DNA from: Mycolicibacterium baixiangningiae
GTDB lineage: Bacteria > Actinomycetota > Actinomycetes > Mycobacteriales > Mycobacteriaceae
Length of the DNA: 64,000 nt
Assembly (NCBI RefSeq): GCF_016313185.1
Contig: NZ_CP066218.1
Location: forward strand, 5,270,001-5,334,000
Direction: 5' to 3'
Part shown: positions 10,111 to 18,458 of the stretch, piece after piece
How positions within the stretch are numbered: the stretch's first letter is position 1
Layout: each line of letters opens with the position of its first letter
Notes under the pieces: generated by a model
Told to the model about the DNA's origin: nothing
Seen by the model: only the letters and a program-made list of their open reading frames with translations
Databases searched by the model: none
Program-made: the position numbers and the translations under genes

Positions 10111-11072
10111 TGCCGCCACCCGATCCGTCGGTCGTCCGGATCGACGGTCCCTGGCGTCATCTCGAGGTCCACGCCAACGGCATCCGCTTCCACGTCGTCG
10201 AGGCTGATTCGCCGGATGCGGCCGCCGTCCCGTTGACCGAACGGCCGCTGGTCATCCTGCTGCACGGGTTCGCGTCCTTCTGGTGGTCGTGGCGCCATCA
10301 GCTGCGGGGACTGACCGGCGCCCGTGTGGTGGCCGTGGATCTGCGCGGATACGGCGGCAGCGACAAACCTCCGCGCGGTTACGACGGCTGGACGCTGGCC
10401 GGTGACACCGCCGGCCTGGTGCGGGCGCTGGGCCACGAGACCGCGACACTGGTCGGCCACGCCGACGGTGGCCTGGTGTGCTGGGCGACGTCGGTGCTGC
10501 ATCCCCGCGTCGTCCGTGCCATCGCAGCGGTCAGCTCCCCGCATCCGTACGCGCTGCGCGCGTCGGCGACGAGGCGGCGTGACCAGGGCCGCGCACTGCT
10601 GCCGTCGCTGCTGAAGTATCAGTCGCCCATATGGCCCGAACGGGCGCTGACCCGTCACGACGGCGCGGAGGTCGAACACCTCATGCGGGCCCGCTCCAGC
10701 GTGGAATGGCAGCGCACCGAGGACTTCTCGGAGACGATCGGACACCTGCGCAAGGCCATCCAGATCCCGTCGGCGGCGCACTGCGCGCTGGAGTACCAGC
10801 GCTGGGCGGTACGCAGCCAACTGCGCGGGGAGGGGCGGCGGTTCATGCGCTCGATGAAGCGGCCGCTGGTGGTGCCGATGCTGCACCTGCGCGGCGATTC
10901 GGATCCGTACGTTCTCGCCGACCCGGTGTACCGCACCCAGAACTTCACCCCGCACGGGCGATACGTATCGCTAAGGGGTGCAGGTCATTACGGTCATGAG
11001 GAAGCCCCCGACGAGGTCAACGAACAGCTCGGCCGGTTCCTCGGCCAGGTGTACGGACGTCAGATCAGCTGA
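10110..11072 (+). CDS. ephE: Alpha/beta hydrolase, epoxide hydrolase type
   Basis: 320 residues. Alpha/beta-hydrolase landmarks: oxyanion-hole HGFASFWWSWRHQL, nucleophile elbow VGHADGGLV with Asp as nucleophile (typical for epoxide hydrolases rather than Ser esterases), acid region HLRGDSDPYV, and catalytic His in GAGHYGHEE. Corresponds to Rv3670. Cytoplasmic, probably hydrolysing epoxides or related lipids; substrate unproven. It overlaps the 3' end of convergent marP by 8 bp. Confidence 0.85.
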   Translation: MPPPDPSVVRIDGPWRHLEVHANGIRFHVVEADSPDAAAVPLTERPLVILLHGFASFWWSWRHQLRGLTGARVVAVDLRGYGGSDKPPRGYDGWTLAGDTAGLVRALGHETATLVGHADGGLVCWATSVLHPRVVRAIAAVSSPHPYALRASATRRRDQGRALLPSLLKYQSPIWPERALTRHDGAEVEHLMRARSSVEWQRTEDFSETIGHLRKAIQIPSAAHCALEYQRWAVRSQLRGEGRRFMRSMKRPLVVPMLHLRGDSDPYVLADPVYRTQNFTPHGRYVSLRGAGHYGHEEAPDEVNEQLGRFLGQVYGRQIS

Positions 11073-12252
11073 CGCAGACTCCGGTGGGCACCCGGGTGGT
11101 GTTGCCCACCTTGGCCAGTTGATGGCCCACCTCGTCGGAGGTCAGCACGAACCCGGTGTCGGCGTCGTCGACGGCGGCCCCGAACACCACGCCCAGCACC
11201 TTGCCGCCGCGGTTGATCATCGGGCCACCTGAATTGCCTTGCCGCACAGTGCCTCTGATCGTGTACACCTCGCGGGTGACCGTGGTTTTGCGGTAGATGT
11301 CGGGACCGTTGAGCTCGATGGTCTCGCGGATCCGCGCCGGGGTCGCGGTGAAGTCACCGCCACCGGGATAGCCCATCACGATGGCGTCGGTTCCCGACGG
11401 TGCCAGCTCGTCGACGAACGGCAACGGGCCCGCGGGCAGGTTCGGGACGTCGAGGATGGAGATGTCGGCGTTCGGATCGTAGGACACCACGAAGGCCTCG
11501 TAGGTCTGGCCCTCGACCTCCACGGTCACGCTCTCCGAACCGGCGACGACGTGCGCGTTGGACATCACCCGGTTCGGCGACACGACGAATCCGGTGCCCT
11601 CGAGCACCTTCTGGCAGCCGGGCGCGACCCCGCGGATCTTCACCACGCTGCCGCGGGTGGCACCGACCACGGCGTCGGTGGCGAGCGCCGCGTCCGGTGC
11701 GTCGACGGTGGCGATCGGTGTGCGGCCGAACGGTTCGAGGACTTCGGGCAGGCCCGAGGTGTCGAGCAGGCCGGACAGCCGGGTCGGCACGGACTTGAGC
11801 CAAGGCGGTGCCACGTCGTCCACTTCGCTCAACACCCGCGAACCCTTGACGGCGGCCGCCAGGTTCGGCTGGTCGGACGACGTCAGCGGAGTCGCCAGCA
11901 ACCACGATGCGAGCAGTACCGCCACGATCTGCAGGCCCACCCCGATGACCGAGTCGAACAGGCGCAGCGTGCGGTTGCGGATCGCCCCGCGCACCGCCCG
12001 GCCGAGGACCACGCCGGCGATCTCGCCGATCACCACCAGCGCGAGGATCAGGAACAGAGCCGCGAACAGTTTGGTCCGTGGGCCGCTGATGTGGGTGACC
12101 ACATGCGGTGCGAGCAATACCCCGGCGACCGCGCCGAGCACCACGCCGATGAAGGACATGAGTGAGCCCAGCGCTCCCGAGCGCCAGCCCGAGATGGCGG
12201 CGACGAAGGCGACGGCGAGGACGAGGAGGTCAAGCCACTGAGACGGTGTCAT
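11065..12252 (-). CDS. marP: MarP periplasmic serine protease
   Basis: 395 residues: four N-terminal transmembrane helices (about residues 1-125, CvpA/colicin-V-like), a linker, then a chymotrypsin-fold periplasmic protease. The triad is His234 (SNAHVVAG), Asp263 (NADISIL) and Ser341 (QGNSGGP), almost the same numbering as M. tuberculosis MarP. A Cys in VAPGCQKV and the C-terminal VCVS Cys correspond to the known regulatory disulfide. In M. tuberculosis MarP is needed for acid resistance and cleaves the hydrolase RipA. Last gene of the nth-thioredoxin-Nudix-marP operon, overlapping the Nudix gene by 4 bp. Confidence 0.95.
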   Translation of the reverse strand: MTPSQWLDLLVLAVAFVAAISGWRSGALGSLMSFIGVVLGAVAGVLLAPHVVTHISGPRTKLFAALFLILALVVIGEIAGVVLGRAVRGAIRNRTLRLFDSVIGVGLQIVAVLLASWLLATPLTSSDQPNLAAAVKGSRVLSEVDDVAPPWLKSVPTRLSGLLDTSGLPEVLEPFGRTPIATVDAPDAALATDAVVGATRGSVVKIRGVAPGCQKVLEGTGFVVSPNRVMSNAHVVAGSESVTVEVEGQTYEAFVVSYDPNADISILDVPNLPAGPLPFVDELAPSGTDAIVMGYPGGGDFTATPARIRETIELNGPDIYRKTTVTREVYTIRGTVRQGNSGGPMINRGGKVLGVVFGAAVDDADTGFVLTSDEVGHQLAKVGNTTRVPTGVCVS

Positions 12253-13031
12253 TGTTGGGACTCACCGTAACCGGCATCGTGGCCGACGAGCGCCATTGCC
12301 TCGTCGAGTCCGCGGACGTCGTCGATGTTCCACGACACGGCCCAGCCGGCGACGTCGAGGATGGCGGAGATGACCTGACCGGTGAAACCCCACACCAGCA
12401 TCTCGTTGAGCAGGAAGGCCGGACCTGCCCACCTGCGGGAATTGGCGTCGCGGTAGACCATCAACCGGTTGTCGGGGTTGATGAACGCGCGCACCGGCAC
12501 CCGCGCCACGATCGCGGTCTCGGATTCGTCGACGACGGCCACCGGCCCCGGGTCGGGCGAATACGCCAACACCGGCACGACATGGAAACCCGACGGCGGG
12601 ATGAACATGCGCTGCAGCGTCGCCAGCGGCCGGATGCGGGTGGCGTCGAGACCGGTCTCCTCGGTCGCCTCCCGCAACGCGGTGTGCACCGGGCCCTCGT
12701 CGTCGGGGTCGGTGGCGCCGCCGGGGAAGGCGGCCTGACCGGCGTGATGGCGCAGTGTCGACGCTCGCACTGTCACCAACAGGTCGGCGTCGTCGGGCAG
12801 TGCCTCCCCGGGGGCGTCCTCGGGTCCGGAGAACAACACCAGCACCGCAGCGTCCCGCTTGGTGCCCGTCACCGTTGCGCTCGCGTTCGCGACGGTCAGC
12901 GCGGACAGTACGTCCGGTGGCACCCGGCGACGGTAGGCACGAGGCACCCCGTCGGTGTTGTCGACCAGCGGTTTGAGCCAGGCGGGTGCGGCGTCGGGCG
13001 TCAAACGGTGCCCGTCGCGCGTGGCGCTCAC
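12249..13031 (-). CDS. Nudix hydrolase, CoA pyrophosphatase-like (Rv3672c type)
   Basis: 260 residues with a Nudix box GGATDPDDEGPVHTALREAT followed by EETGLD (the G-x5-E-x7-REUxEExGU pattern). An upstream AAVLVLFSG strand and an FPGG segment resemble the NudL/CoA-pyrophosphatase branch. The conserved C-terminal WAGPAFLLNEMLVWGFTGQV is typical of mycobacterial members. Expected to hydrolyse CoA or other nucleotide diphosphates. Coupled by 4-bp overlaps to the thioredoxin-like gene upstream and to marP downstream. Confidence 0.88.
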   Translation of the reverse strand: MSATRDGHRLTPDAAPAWLKPLVDNTDGVPRAYRRRVPPDVLSALTVANASATVTGTKRDAAVLVLFSGPEDAPGEALPDDADLLVTVRASTLRHHAGQAAFPGGATDPDDEGPVHTALREATEETGLDATRIRPLATLQRMFIPPSGFHVVPVLAYSPDPGPVAVVDESETAIVARVPVRAFINPDNRLMVYRDANSRRWAGPAFLLNEMLVWGFTGQVISAILDVAGWAVSWNIDDVRGLDEAMALVGHDAGYGESQQ

Positions 13032-13675
13032 CCCGGCTCTCCCCTCGTCTGTTCCACCGCAGCCTCGATCTCGTCGGCGGTGGCGAAGGACCGCGGCAGA
13101 ATCCCGGCAACGGTACCGTCCGGACGCAGCACGACCGTCGCAGGCATCACGTTCGGCGCCTTGACCGCCGCCGCGATCAGCCGGCGTCCGTCCTGCAGTG
13201 TCGGCAGCCGCACCCCGAGCTCGGCCAACCGCAGCAGCGCCGCCGTTTCGTTCTCGTCCTGATGGACGGTAAGCACCGTCACCGCGTCACCGACCCGGCG
13301 CTGGTACTCCTGCATGGCGGGCAGTTCGTCCGCGCAGGGCCCGCACCAGTAGGCCCACAGGTTGAGCACCACCGTCCGGCCGGCGAGCGCCCGCGCGACG
13401 TCGGTCATCTGCCCGTCGCCGGCGCATTCGAGCTCGATGCCGCGCAGCGACTCGGGACCGGCACCGGTGCCGGGCGCCGGGCACGGCGGCAGGTCCGCCT
13501 CGGCGCGCGGACCGGCCAGCGCCTCGGGGGTGTCGGCATCGCGGTGGTCGCGGGTCGGTGCGGGGCCGTCGCGACGCGTGGGTGCGGGATCCTCGGCCAA
13601 CTGCAGCGAGAGAGCGACCACCAGGGCGAGCGCAACGGCGAGCACGGCGACAGTCCAACGGGCCGAGGTGCTCAT
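13028..13675 (-). CDS. Membrane-anchored thioredoxin-like protein (Rv3673c type)
   Basis: 215 residues. An N-terminal signal anchor (WTVAVLAVALALVVALSL), an extracytoplasmic linker with two Cys residues (PPCPAPG and LECAGDG), and a TlpA/ResA-type thioredoxin fold with active site NLWAYWCGPCADELP. The cis-Pro region is VMPATVV. Expected to act as a disulfide reductase or oxidase outside the membrane, plausibly for cytochrome maturation or for the MarP disulfide encoded in the same operon (inference). The start ATG at 13675 gives a typical anchor; no clear Shine-Dalgarno. Confidence 0.85.
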   Translation of the reverse strand: MSTSARWTVAVLAVALALVVALSLQLAEDPAPTRRDGPAPTRDHRDADTPEALAGPRAEADLPPCPAPGTGAGPESLRGIELECAGDGQMTDVARALAGRTVVLNLWAYWCGPCADELPAMQEYQRRVGDAVTVLTVHQDENETAALLRLAELGVRLPTLQDGRRLIAAAVKAPNVMPATVVLRPDGTVAGILPRSFATADEIEAAVEQTRGEPG

Positions 13676-13692
13676 AGGAGGAGAAGGACGGC

Positions 13693-14532
13693 CTACAGGC
13701 CGGCGAGCGCGAGTAGGTGTTCGGTCTCCGGACCTTTGACGAGCGCGGCAGCCGCCTCCCGATCGGTCGGACCGATCCCGAACGACGGGCAGTCCTTGGC
13801 CAACACGCACACGCCGCAGGCGGGCTTGCGGGCATGGCAGACGCGGCGGCCGTGGAAGATCACCCGGTGGCTCAGCAGGGTCCACTCACTGCGGTCGATG
13901 AGTTCGCCGATGGCGTGTTCGACCTTCACCGGATCCTCTTCGGAGGTCCATCGCCACCGGCGCACCAGCCGCCCGAAATGGGTGTCGACGGTGATTCCGG
14001 GAACGTCGAAAGCATTTCCGAGGATCACGTTGGCGGTTTTGCGGCCCACCCCTGGCAACGTGACCAGATCGTCGATGTTCCCGGGTACCCGCCCGTCGAA
14101 GCGCTCGACGAGCTCCTGGCCGAGCCGGATCAGCGAATTGGCCTTGTTCCGGTAGAAGCCGGTGGGCCGGATCAGTTCCTCGAGTTCGGTGCGGTCGGCC
14201 TGGGCGTAGTCGAGCGCGGTGCGGTACTTCTTGAACAGCGCGGGGGTGGTCAGGTTGACGCGTTTGTCGGTGCTCTGCGCGGACAGGATGGTGGCCACCG
14301 CGAGCTCCAGTGGATTGGTGAAGTCGAGCTCGCAGTACACGTGCGGAAACGCTTCGGCCAGGGTGCGATTCATACGCCGCGCCCGGCGCACCAGGCCCAG
14401 CTGGGTTTCGTTGTCCCATTTCTTGGCGGTGGGACGCCGCGCCGGCTTCGAATCGGCCGGAGCTCTGGCCGACTTCTCGGCGGGGGACGCACCTGCGGTC
14501 ACGGAAGCCAGCGTAGGCGAGACCCGTGACAT
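13693..14532 (-). CDS. nth: Endonuclease III (DNA glycosylase/AP lyase)
   Basis: 279 residues. The HhH motif [17 protein letters not shown] carries the catalytic Lys, VDTHFGRL the catalytic Asp, and the C-terminal [4Fe-4S] ligands have C-x6-C-x2-C-x5-C spacing ([17 protein letters not shown]). It removes oxidised pyrimidines in base excision repair. The ~38-residue basic N-terminal tail is longer than in E. coli Nth, so a downstream start is possible. First gene of the operon ending in marP, a DNA-repair/redox/acid-resistance grouping conserved in mycobacteria. Confidence 0.95.
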   Translation of the reverse strand: MSRVSPTLASVTAGASPAEKSARAPADSKPARRPTAKKWDNETQLGLVRRARRMNRTLAEAFPHVYCELDFTNPLELAVATILSAQSTDKRVNLTTPALFKKYRTALDYAQADRTELEELIRPTGFYRNKANSLIRLGQELVERFDGRVPGNIDDLVTLPGVGRKTANVILGNAFDVPGITVDTHFGRLVRRWRWTSEEDPVKVEHAIGELIDRSEWTLLSHRVIFHGRRVCHARKPACGVCVLAKDCPSFGIGPTDREAAAALVKGPETEHLLALAGL

Positions 14533-14609
14533 CGACCGCGATCAAGGTCGTCGATACCGGTGACAATTCGTGATCACGCTGAGACCTTGGCCCGGTTTAC
14601 TTCTGCGTT

Positions 14610-14909
14610 GTGTCCTGGTTGCTCGTGGCGTTCATCCCCTGGTTGCTGATGGTGGCAACGTTCGGGCTCGAGCGCCTGGAGTCGGGTCTCGTCCGCGAGA
14701 CCGTGTCGGCGTCGGACGTGGACGACTTCCTCCAGCAGGCCGGGGCGGACGACGTCGGCAGGCTCGCCCGCGACGGTATGAGCCACGCGATCGACGGGAT
14801 GGCACGTCGCCAGAAGAGTCGGCTGGAAGCGGTCGAGACGCTGCCGACCCGGATGGCGGCGGCGGGTTTGCCTACGCGGGTGTACATACCACACCGACCG
14901 AATCCGTAG
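14610..14909 (+). CDS. Small membrane protein (Rv3675 type)
   Basis: 99 residues with one N-terminal transmembrane helix (WLLVAFIPWLLMVATFG) and a charged soluble tail containing DVDDFLQQAGADDVGRLARDG. The GTG start places the helix immediately at the N-terminus. Position between nth and crp matches the short membrane protein Rv3675 of M. tuberculosis. Function not recognised. Confidence 0.7.
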   Translation: MSWLLVAFIPWLLMVATFGLERLESGLVRETVSASDVDDFLQQAGADDVGRLARDGMSHAIDGMARRQKSRLEAVETLPTRMAAAGLPTRVYIPHRPNP

Positions 14910-14971
14910 TTTCAGCCGCCCAGTCACGTGAATCGTGTGTAGCGTTGGCACGTTGCGAAACGGAATACCTC

Positions 14972-14977
14972 TACACT
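14972..14977 (+). promoter_or_regulatory. -10 box of crp
   Basis: TACACT in the 132-bp gap upstream of crp predicts a start near 14984 and a leader of about 60 nt. AGAGGGG lies 4-5 nt before the GTG start. Confidence 0.45.
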
Positions 14978-15041
14978 GAGCACGCTAACCAGTAAGAGGT
15001 CGGCTTCGCATTATCCAACCCAACAGCTTAAGAGGGGCAAC

Positions 15042-15716
15042 GTGGACGAGATCCTGGCCAGGGCCGGAATCTTCCAGGGAGTCGAACCCAGCGCCGTTTC
15101 CGCGCTCACCAAGCAATTGCAGCCCGTCGACTTCCCGCGCGGACACACCGTGTTCGCCGAAGGTGAGCCCGGCGACCGGCTCTACATCATCATCAACGGC
15201 AAGGTGAAGATCGGCCGCCGCTCCCCCGACGGCCGCGAGAACCTCCTGACGATCATGGGTCCGAGCGACATGTTCGGTGAACTGTCGATCTTCGACCCGG
15301 GCCCTCGGACGTCGAGCGCCACCACGATCACCGAAGTGCGCGCCGTGTCGATGGACCGCGAAGCGCTGCGCGCCTGGATCGCCGATCGCCCCGAGATCGC
15401 CGAGCAGCTGCTGCGCGTGCTTGCCCGCCGGCTGCGCCGCACCAACAACAACCTGGCCGACCTGATCTTCACCGACGTGCCGGGACGCGTGGCCAAGCAG
15501 CTGCTGCAGCTCGCGCAGCGGTTCGGCACCCAGGAGGGCGGCGCCCTGCGCGTCACCCACGACTTGACGCAGGAGGAGATCGCCCAGCTCGTCGGCGCCT
15601 CCCGCGAGACCGTGAACAAGGCGCTCGCCGATTTCGCCCACCGGGGCTGGATCCGCCTCGAGGGCAAGAGCGTGCTGATCAGCGACTCCGAGCGACTGGC
15701 CCGTCGCGCCCGCTAG
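15042..15716 (+). CDS. crp: CRP/FNR-family cAMP receptor protein
   Basis: 224 residues, the length and start ([16 protein letters not shown]) of mycobacterial CRP. The N-terminal cyclic-nucleotide domain includes [17 protein letters not shown], the cAMP phosphate-binding loop with Glu, Arg and Ser. The C-terminal winged helix includes [23 protein letters not shown], the recognition helix. Known M. tuberculosis CRP (Rv3676) regulates whiB1, rpfA and respiratory genes. The GTG start follows an AG-rich Shine-Dalgarno. Convergent with the MBL gene across a hairpin. Confidence 0.97.
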   Translation: MDEILARAGIFQGVEPSAVSALTKQLQPVDFPRGHTVFAEGEPGDRLYIIINGKVKIGRRSPDGRENLLTIMGPSDMFGELSIFDPGPRTSSATTITEVRAVSMDREALRAWIADRPEIAEQLLRVLARRLRRTNNNLADLIFTDVPGRVAKQLLQLAQRFGTQEGGALRVTHDLTQEEIAQLVGASRETVNKALADFAHRGWIRLEGKSVLISDSERLARRAR

Positions 15717-15726
15717 ACCTTGCGAT

Positions 15727-15769
15727 TTGGGCGCGCTGATCGACGCTGAGCGTCGGTGAGCGCGCCCAA
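15727..15769. terminator. Bidirectional terminator between crp and MBL gene
   Basis: TTGGGCGCGCT pairs with GAGCGCGCCCAA around an inner CGACGCT/AGCGTCG hairpin. It lies 10 bp after the crp stop and 1 bp from the MBL stop. Confidence 0.75.
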
Positions 15770-15770
15770 G

Positions 15771-16550
15771 TCACATGCGCAGGTAGTCCAGCTGGGCTTG
15801 GACGCTCCATTCGGCGGCGTCCCACAGTTTCTCGTCGACGTCGGTGTAGACGTGCTCGACGACCTGACGCGCCGACGCCTCTTCACCCAGTTCCCGTAAC
15901 GCCGCGCGCACCTGGTCGAGCCGCTCCTCGCGGTGCGACAGGTACATCGCCGTGACGGCCTCGAGGTCACCGAGGTCCGGCCCGTGGCCCGGTAGCACCG
16001 TCCGCCGGCCCAGCCCCTGCAGGCGGTGCAGCGACTCGAGATAGTCCCGCAGGCTGCCGTCCTCGCTGTCGATCACAGTGGTGCCCCGGCCCAGCACGGT
16101 GTCGGCGGTCAGCACCGCGTCGTCGAGAACGAACGACACCGAGTCGGCGGTATGCCCCGGCGTGGCCATCACGCTGATCCGCACACCCGCCGCCTCGATC
16201 ACCTCGCCGTCGGTCAGCGGGCCACCGAGACCGCGAAGGAACCCGCTGCCGACCGACCGGACGACCGCGCCGGTGCGATCGACGATCTTGTCGATGCCGC
16301 CGGTGTGGTCTTCGTGTTTGTGGCTGATCAGCACCAGCGCGATGCGGCCGAGTTCGGCGACCTTGGCGATGTGTTCGTCGTCGTCGGGCCCGGGATCGAC
16401 GATCACCAGTTCGTCGCTGCCCGGTCCGCGCAGCACCCAGGTGTTCGTACCGTCGAGCGTCATCAGCCCCGGGTTGTTGCACAGCAGCACCGAGGCGGTC
16501 TCGGTCACCGGGCGTAACAGCCCGTATGCCGGATGCTCGGGTGCGCTCAC
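15771..16550 (-). CDS. MBL-fold hydrolase (LACTB2-like, Rv3677c type)
   Basis: 259 residues. Metal-binding motif SHKHEDHTGG (HxHxDH), second-shell His in ATPGHTADS, Asp in LTADTVLG and His in LPGHGPDLG. The C-terminal ~65 residues form the small helical domain of LACTB2/glyoxalase-II-like enzymes (EEASARQVVEHVY). GTG start at 16550, preceded by three tandem 26-bp repeats that separate it from the RidA gene. The likely reaction is thioester or RNA-phosphodiester hydrolysis, but the substrate is not evident. Confidence 0.88.
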   Translation of the reverse strand: MSAPEHPAYGLLRPVTETASVLLCNNPGLMTLDGTNTWVLRGPGSDELVIVDPGPDDDEHIAKVAELGRIALVLISHKHEDHTGGIDKIVDRTGAVVRSVGSGFLRGLGGPLTDGEVIEAAGVRISVMATPGHTADSVSFVLDDAVLTADTVLGRGTTVIDSEDGSLRDYLESLHRLQGLGRRTVLPGHGPDLGDLEAVTAMYLSHREERLDQVRAALRELGEEASARQVVEHVYTDVDEKLWDAAEWSVQAQLDYLRM

Positions 16551-16554
16551 CTGG

Positions 16555-16636
16555 CTACGCGACCTCTGCCGATTCGTCGCTCACGCGACCTCTGCCGATT
16601 CGTCGCTCACGCGACCTCTGCCGATTCGTCGCTCAC
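16555..16636 (-). repeat. Three 26-bp tandem repeats forming chained 9-codon minicistrons
   Basis: Exact copies at 16559-16584, 16585-16610 and 16611-16636. On the minus strand each copy begins GTGAGCGACGAATCGGCAGA and reads VSDESAEVA followed by a stop. The first GTG overlaps the RidA stop (GTGA). The first two minicistron stops overlap the next GTG in the same 4-bp way. The third ends in TAG, and the MBL GTG starts 4 nt later. The 26-bp period (3n-1) is what keeps the stop-start overlap in register. Confidence 0.9.
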
Positions 16637-17127
16637 GCGACCTCGACGATCAGCTCGACTTCCACCGGTGCGTTACGCGGCAGCTCCGCCACCCCGACGG
16701 CGGACCGGGCGTGCGCGCCTGCGTCGCCGAACACCTCACCGAACAGCTCCGATGCGCCGTTGATAACGCCGGGCTGACCGTCGAAGCCGGGCGCCGAGGC
16801 GACGAACCCGACGACCTTGACCACCCGGGTGACCGCGTCGATGCCGACGAGTGCGTTCACCGCGGCAAGCGCGTTGAGGCCGCACAGCCGCGCGAGGTCC
16901 TTGGCGTCCTCGGCGGTGACCTCGGCGCCGACCTTTCCGGTCCGGGTCAGCTCACCGGAGACGATCGGCAGCTGACCGGAGGTGTAGACCAGGTTCCCGG
17001 TCCGCACGGCCGGGATGTATGCCGCCAGCGGCGCCACGACCTCGGGCAGCTCGATCCCGAGGTCGGCCAGCCTGCCTGACCACTGCGATTTCCCCGGGTC
17101 GCTGCGCTCCTGCCCGCCGGCGCTCAC
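16633..17127 (-). CDS. RidA/YjgF-family protein (Rv3678c type)
   Basis: 164 residues. The RidA fold is indicated by VRTGNLVYTSGQLP near residue 45 and the C-terminal RSAVGVAELPRNAPVEVE, where the conserved Arg of the imine-binding site is expected (HARSAVGV). Likely a reactive enamine/imine deaminase or a relative. The GTG start overlaps the DUF4177 stop (GTGA), and its own stop overlaps the first minicistron of the downstream repeat array. Operon DUF4177-RidA-MBL. Confidence 0.85.
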   Translation of the reverse strand: MSAGGQERSDPGKSQWSGRLADLGIELPEVVAPLAAYIPAVRTGNLVYTSGQLPIVSGELTRTGKVGAEVTAEDAKDLARLCGLNALAAVNALVGIDAVTRVVKVVGFVASAPGFDGQPGVINGASELFGEVFGDAGAHARSAVGVAELPRNAPVEVELIVEVA

Positions 17128-17285
17128 TTCGGGCGCTTCAGGTACGCGACGTGCTGTTCACCGGTCGGCCCGGGCAGCACCGACACCAACTCCCAGCCGT
17201 CGGCGCCCCACTGGTCGAGGATCTGTTTGGTGGCATGCGTCAGCAACGGCACGGTGGCGTACTCCCACTGGGTTGGTTCGCTCAT
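17124..17285 (-). CDS. DUF4177 small protein (Rv3678A type)
   Basis: 53 residues, MSEPTQWEYATVPLLTHATK at the start and GWELVSVLPGPTGEQHVAYL near the end. The W-E-Y...GWELVSV pattern is the DUF4177 signature. Too short for many gene finders but conserved beside the RidA gene in mycobacteria. The promoter must lie in the 48-bp space shared with the divergent arsA1 gene. Function unknown. Confidence 0.85.
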   Translation of the reverse strand: MSEPTQWEYATVPLLTHATKQILDQWGADGWELVSVLPGPTGEQHVAYLKRPK

Positions 17286-17321
17286 GAGGCTGAGCTTATC
17301 GGGCGCCGCGCGGCGCTTGGC

Positions 17322-17327
17322 TAGCAT
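17322..17327 (+). promoter_or_regulatory. -10 box, leaderless start of first Get3/ArsA-like gene
   Basis: TAGCAT ends 6 nt before the GTG at 17334. Confidence 0.55.
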
Positions 17328-17333
17328 GCAGAG

Positions 17334-18353
17334 GTGGCAACAACTACCAATGGCGGTAGAGCCGTCGGCTGGCCGTCGCGCCTGACGAAGGTGAAACTGC
17401 ACTTCGTCACCGGCAAGGGCGGTACGGGCAAGTCGACGATCGCCGCGGCGCTCGCCCTGGCGCTCGCCGCCGGGGGCCGCAAGGTGTTGCTCGTCGAAGT
17501 CGAAGGGCGCCAGGGCATCGCTCAGCTCTTCGACGTGCCACCACTGCCCTACAAAGAGGTGAAGATCGCCACCGCGGACGGCGGCGGGCAGGTCAACGCG
17601 CTGGCGGTCGACACCGAGGCGGCGTTCCTGGAATACCTCGACATGTTCTACAACCTCGGCCTGGCCGGTCGGGCGATGCGCCGGATCGGCGCGGTGGAGT
17701 TCGCGACGACGATCGCGCCCGGGCTGCGTGACGTGCTGCTCACCGGGAAGATCCGCGAGGTCGTCACGCGGGCGGAGAAGGGTAAGCAGCCGGTGTACGA
17801 CGCCGTGGTTGTCGACTCTCCACCCACCGGGCGGATCGCGCGGTTCCTGGACGTGACCAAGGCGGTGTCCGATCTGGCCAAGGGCGGTCCGGTGCACTCG
17901 CAGGCCGAGAGCGTGGTGAAGGTGCTGCACTCCGACATCACGGCGATCCATCTGGTGACCCTGCTCGAGGCGCTGCCGATGCAGGAGACGCTGGAAGCCA
18001 TCGACGAGCTCAGGGCACTCGGCCTGCCCATCGGCAGTGTCATCGTCAACCGCAACATCCCGGCGTACCTGTCGCCGGACGATCAGGCCAAGGCCGCCGA
18101 GGGCGACATCGACGCCGACGCCATCCGCGCGGACCTGGCAGCGGTGGGAATCGAGTTGAGCGACAACGACTTCGCCGGGCTGCTGACCGAGACGATCCAA
18201 CATGCCACCCGCATCGCGGCGCGATCCGAAACCGCCGAACAACTCGAGCGTCTCGACGTGCCGCGGCTCGAATTGCCTTCCCTGCCCGAAGGTGTCGACC
18301 TCGGCAGCCTCTATGAACTGGCCGAAGTGCTCGCCCATCAAGGCGTGCGATGA
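17334..18353 (+). CDS. Get3/ArsA-like ATPase, subunit A (Rv3679 type)
   Basis: 339 residues. P-loop VTGKGGTGKSTIAAALAL with the deviant Walker A (GKGGTGKS) of the Get3/ArsA/MinD class, a VVVDSPPTGRIARFLD switch region and a VIVNRN A-loop region. No arsenite-binding Cys cluster, so an arsenite pump role is unlikely. The M. tuberculosis pair Rv3679-Rv3680 has been described as a bacterial Get3-like complex (BagA/BagB) affecting glycerol tolerance and the envelope. The leaderless GTG is supported by TAGCAT. The stop overlaps a chain of minicistrons leading into the partner gene. Confidence 0.92.
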   Translation: MATTTNGGRAVGWPSRLTKVKLHFVTGKGGTGKSTIAAALALALAAGGRKVLLVEVEGRQGIAQLFDVPPLPYKEVKIATADGGGQVNALAVDTEAAFLEYLDMFYNLGLAGRAMRRIGAVEFATTIAPGLRDVLLTGKIREVVTRAEKGKQPVYDAVVVDSPPTGRIARFLDVTKAVSDLAKGGPVHSQAESVVKVLHSDITAIHLVTLLEALPMQETLEAIDELRALGLPIGSVIVNRNIPAYLSPDDQAKAAEGDIDADAIRADLAAVGIELSDNDFAGLLTETIQHATRIAARSETAEQLERLDVPRLELPSLPEGVDLGSLYELAEVLAHQGVR

Positions 18354-18458
18354 ACGAAGAGAAGAGCACCATGGGGGTCCGTCGATGAACGACGAGAAGA
18401 GCACCATGGGGGTCCGTCGATGAACGAAGAGAAGAGCACCATGGAGGCCGGTCGATGA
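18350..18458 (+). repeat. Three 35-bp tandem repeats forming chained 12-codon minicistrons
   Basis: Copies at 18350-18384, 18385-18419 and 18420-18454. Each begins ATGAACGA and encodes, in order, [24 protein letters not shown] and [12 protein letters not shown], each closed by TGA. The first ATG overlaps the arsA1 stop (ATGA), each minicistron stop overlaps the next ATG by 4 bp, and the last overlaps the arsA2 ATG. Only the last copy carries a consensus GGAGG (18443-18447), 7 nt before the arsA2 start; the other copies have GGGGG there. Confidence 0.9.

Noticed and set aside
14910..15041. CRP autoregulatory site upstream of crp
   Set aside because: Only loose GTG...CAC pieces are present; no convincing TGTGA-N6-TCACA-type palindrome could be placed.
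16559..16636. CRISPR-like short repeats
   Set aside because: The copies are directly adjacent with no spacers, and the same holds for 18350-18454; these are tandem repeats, not CRISPR arrays.
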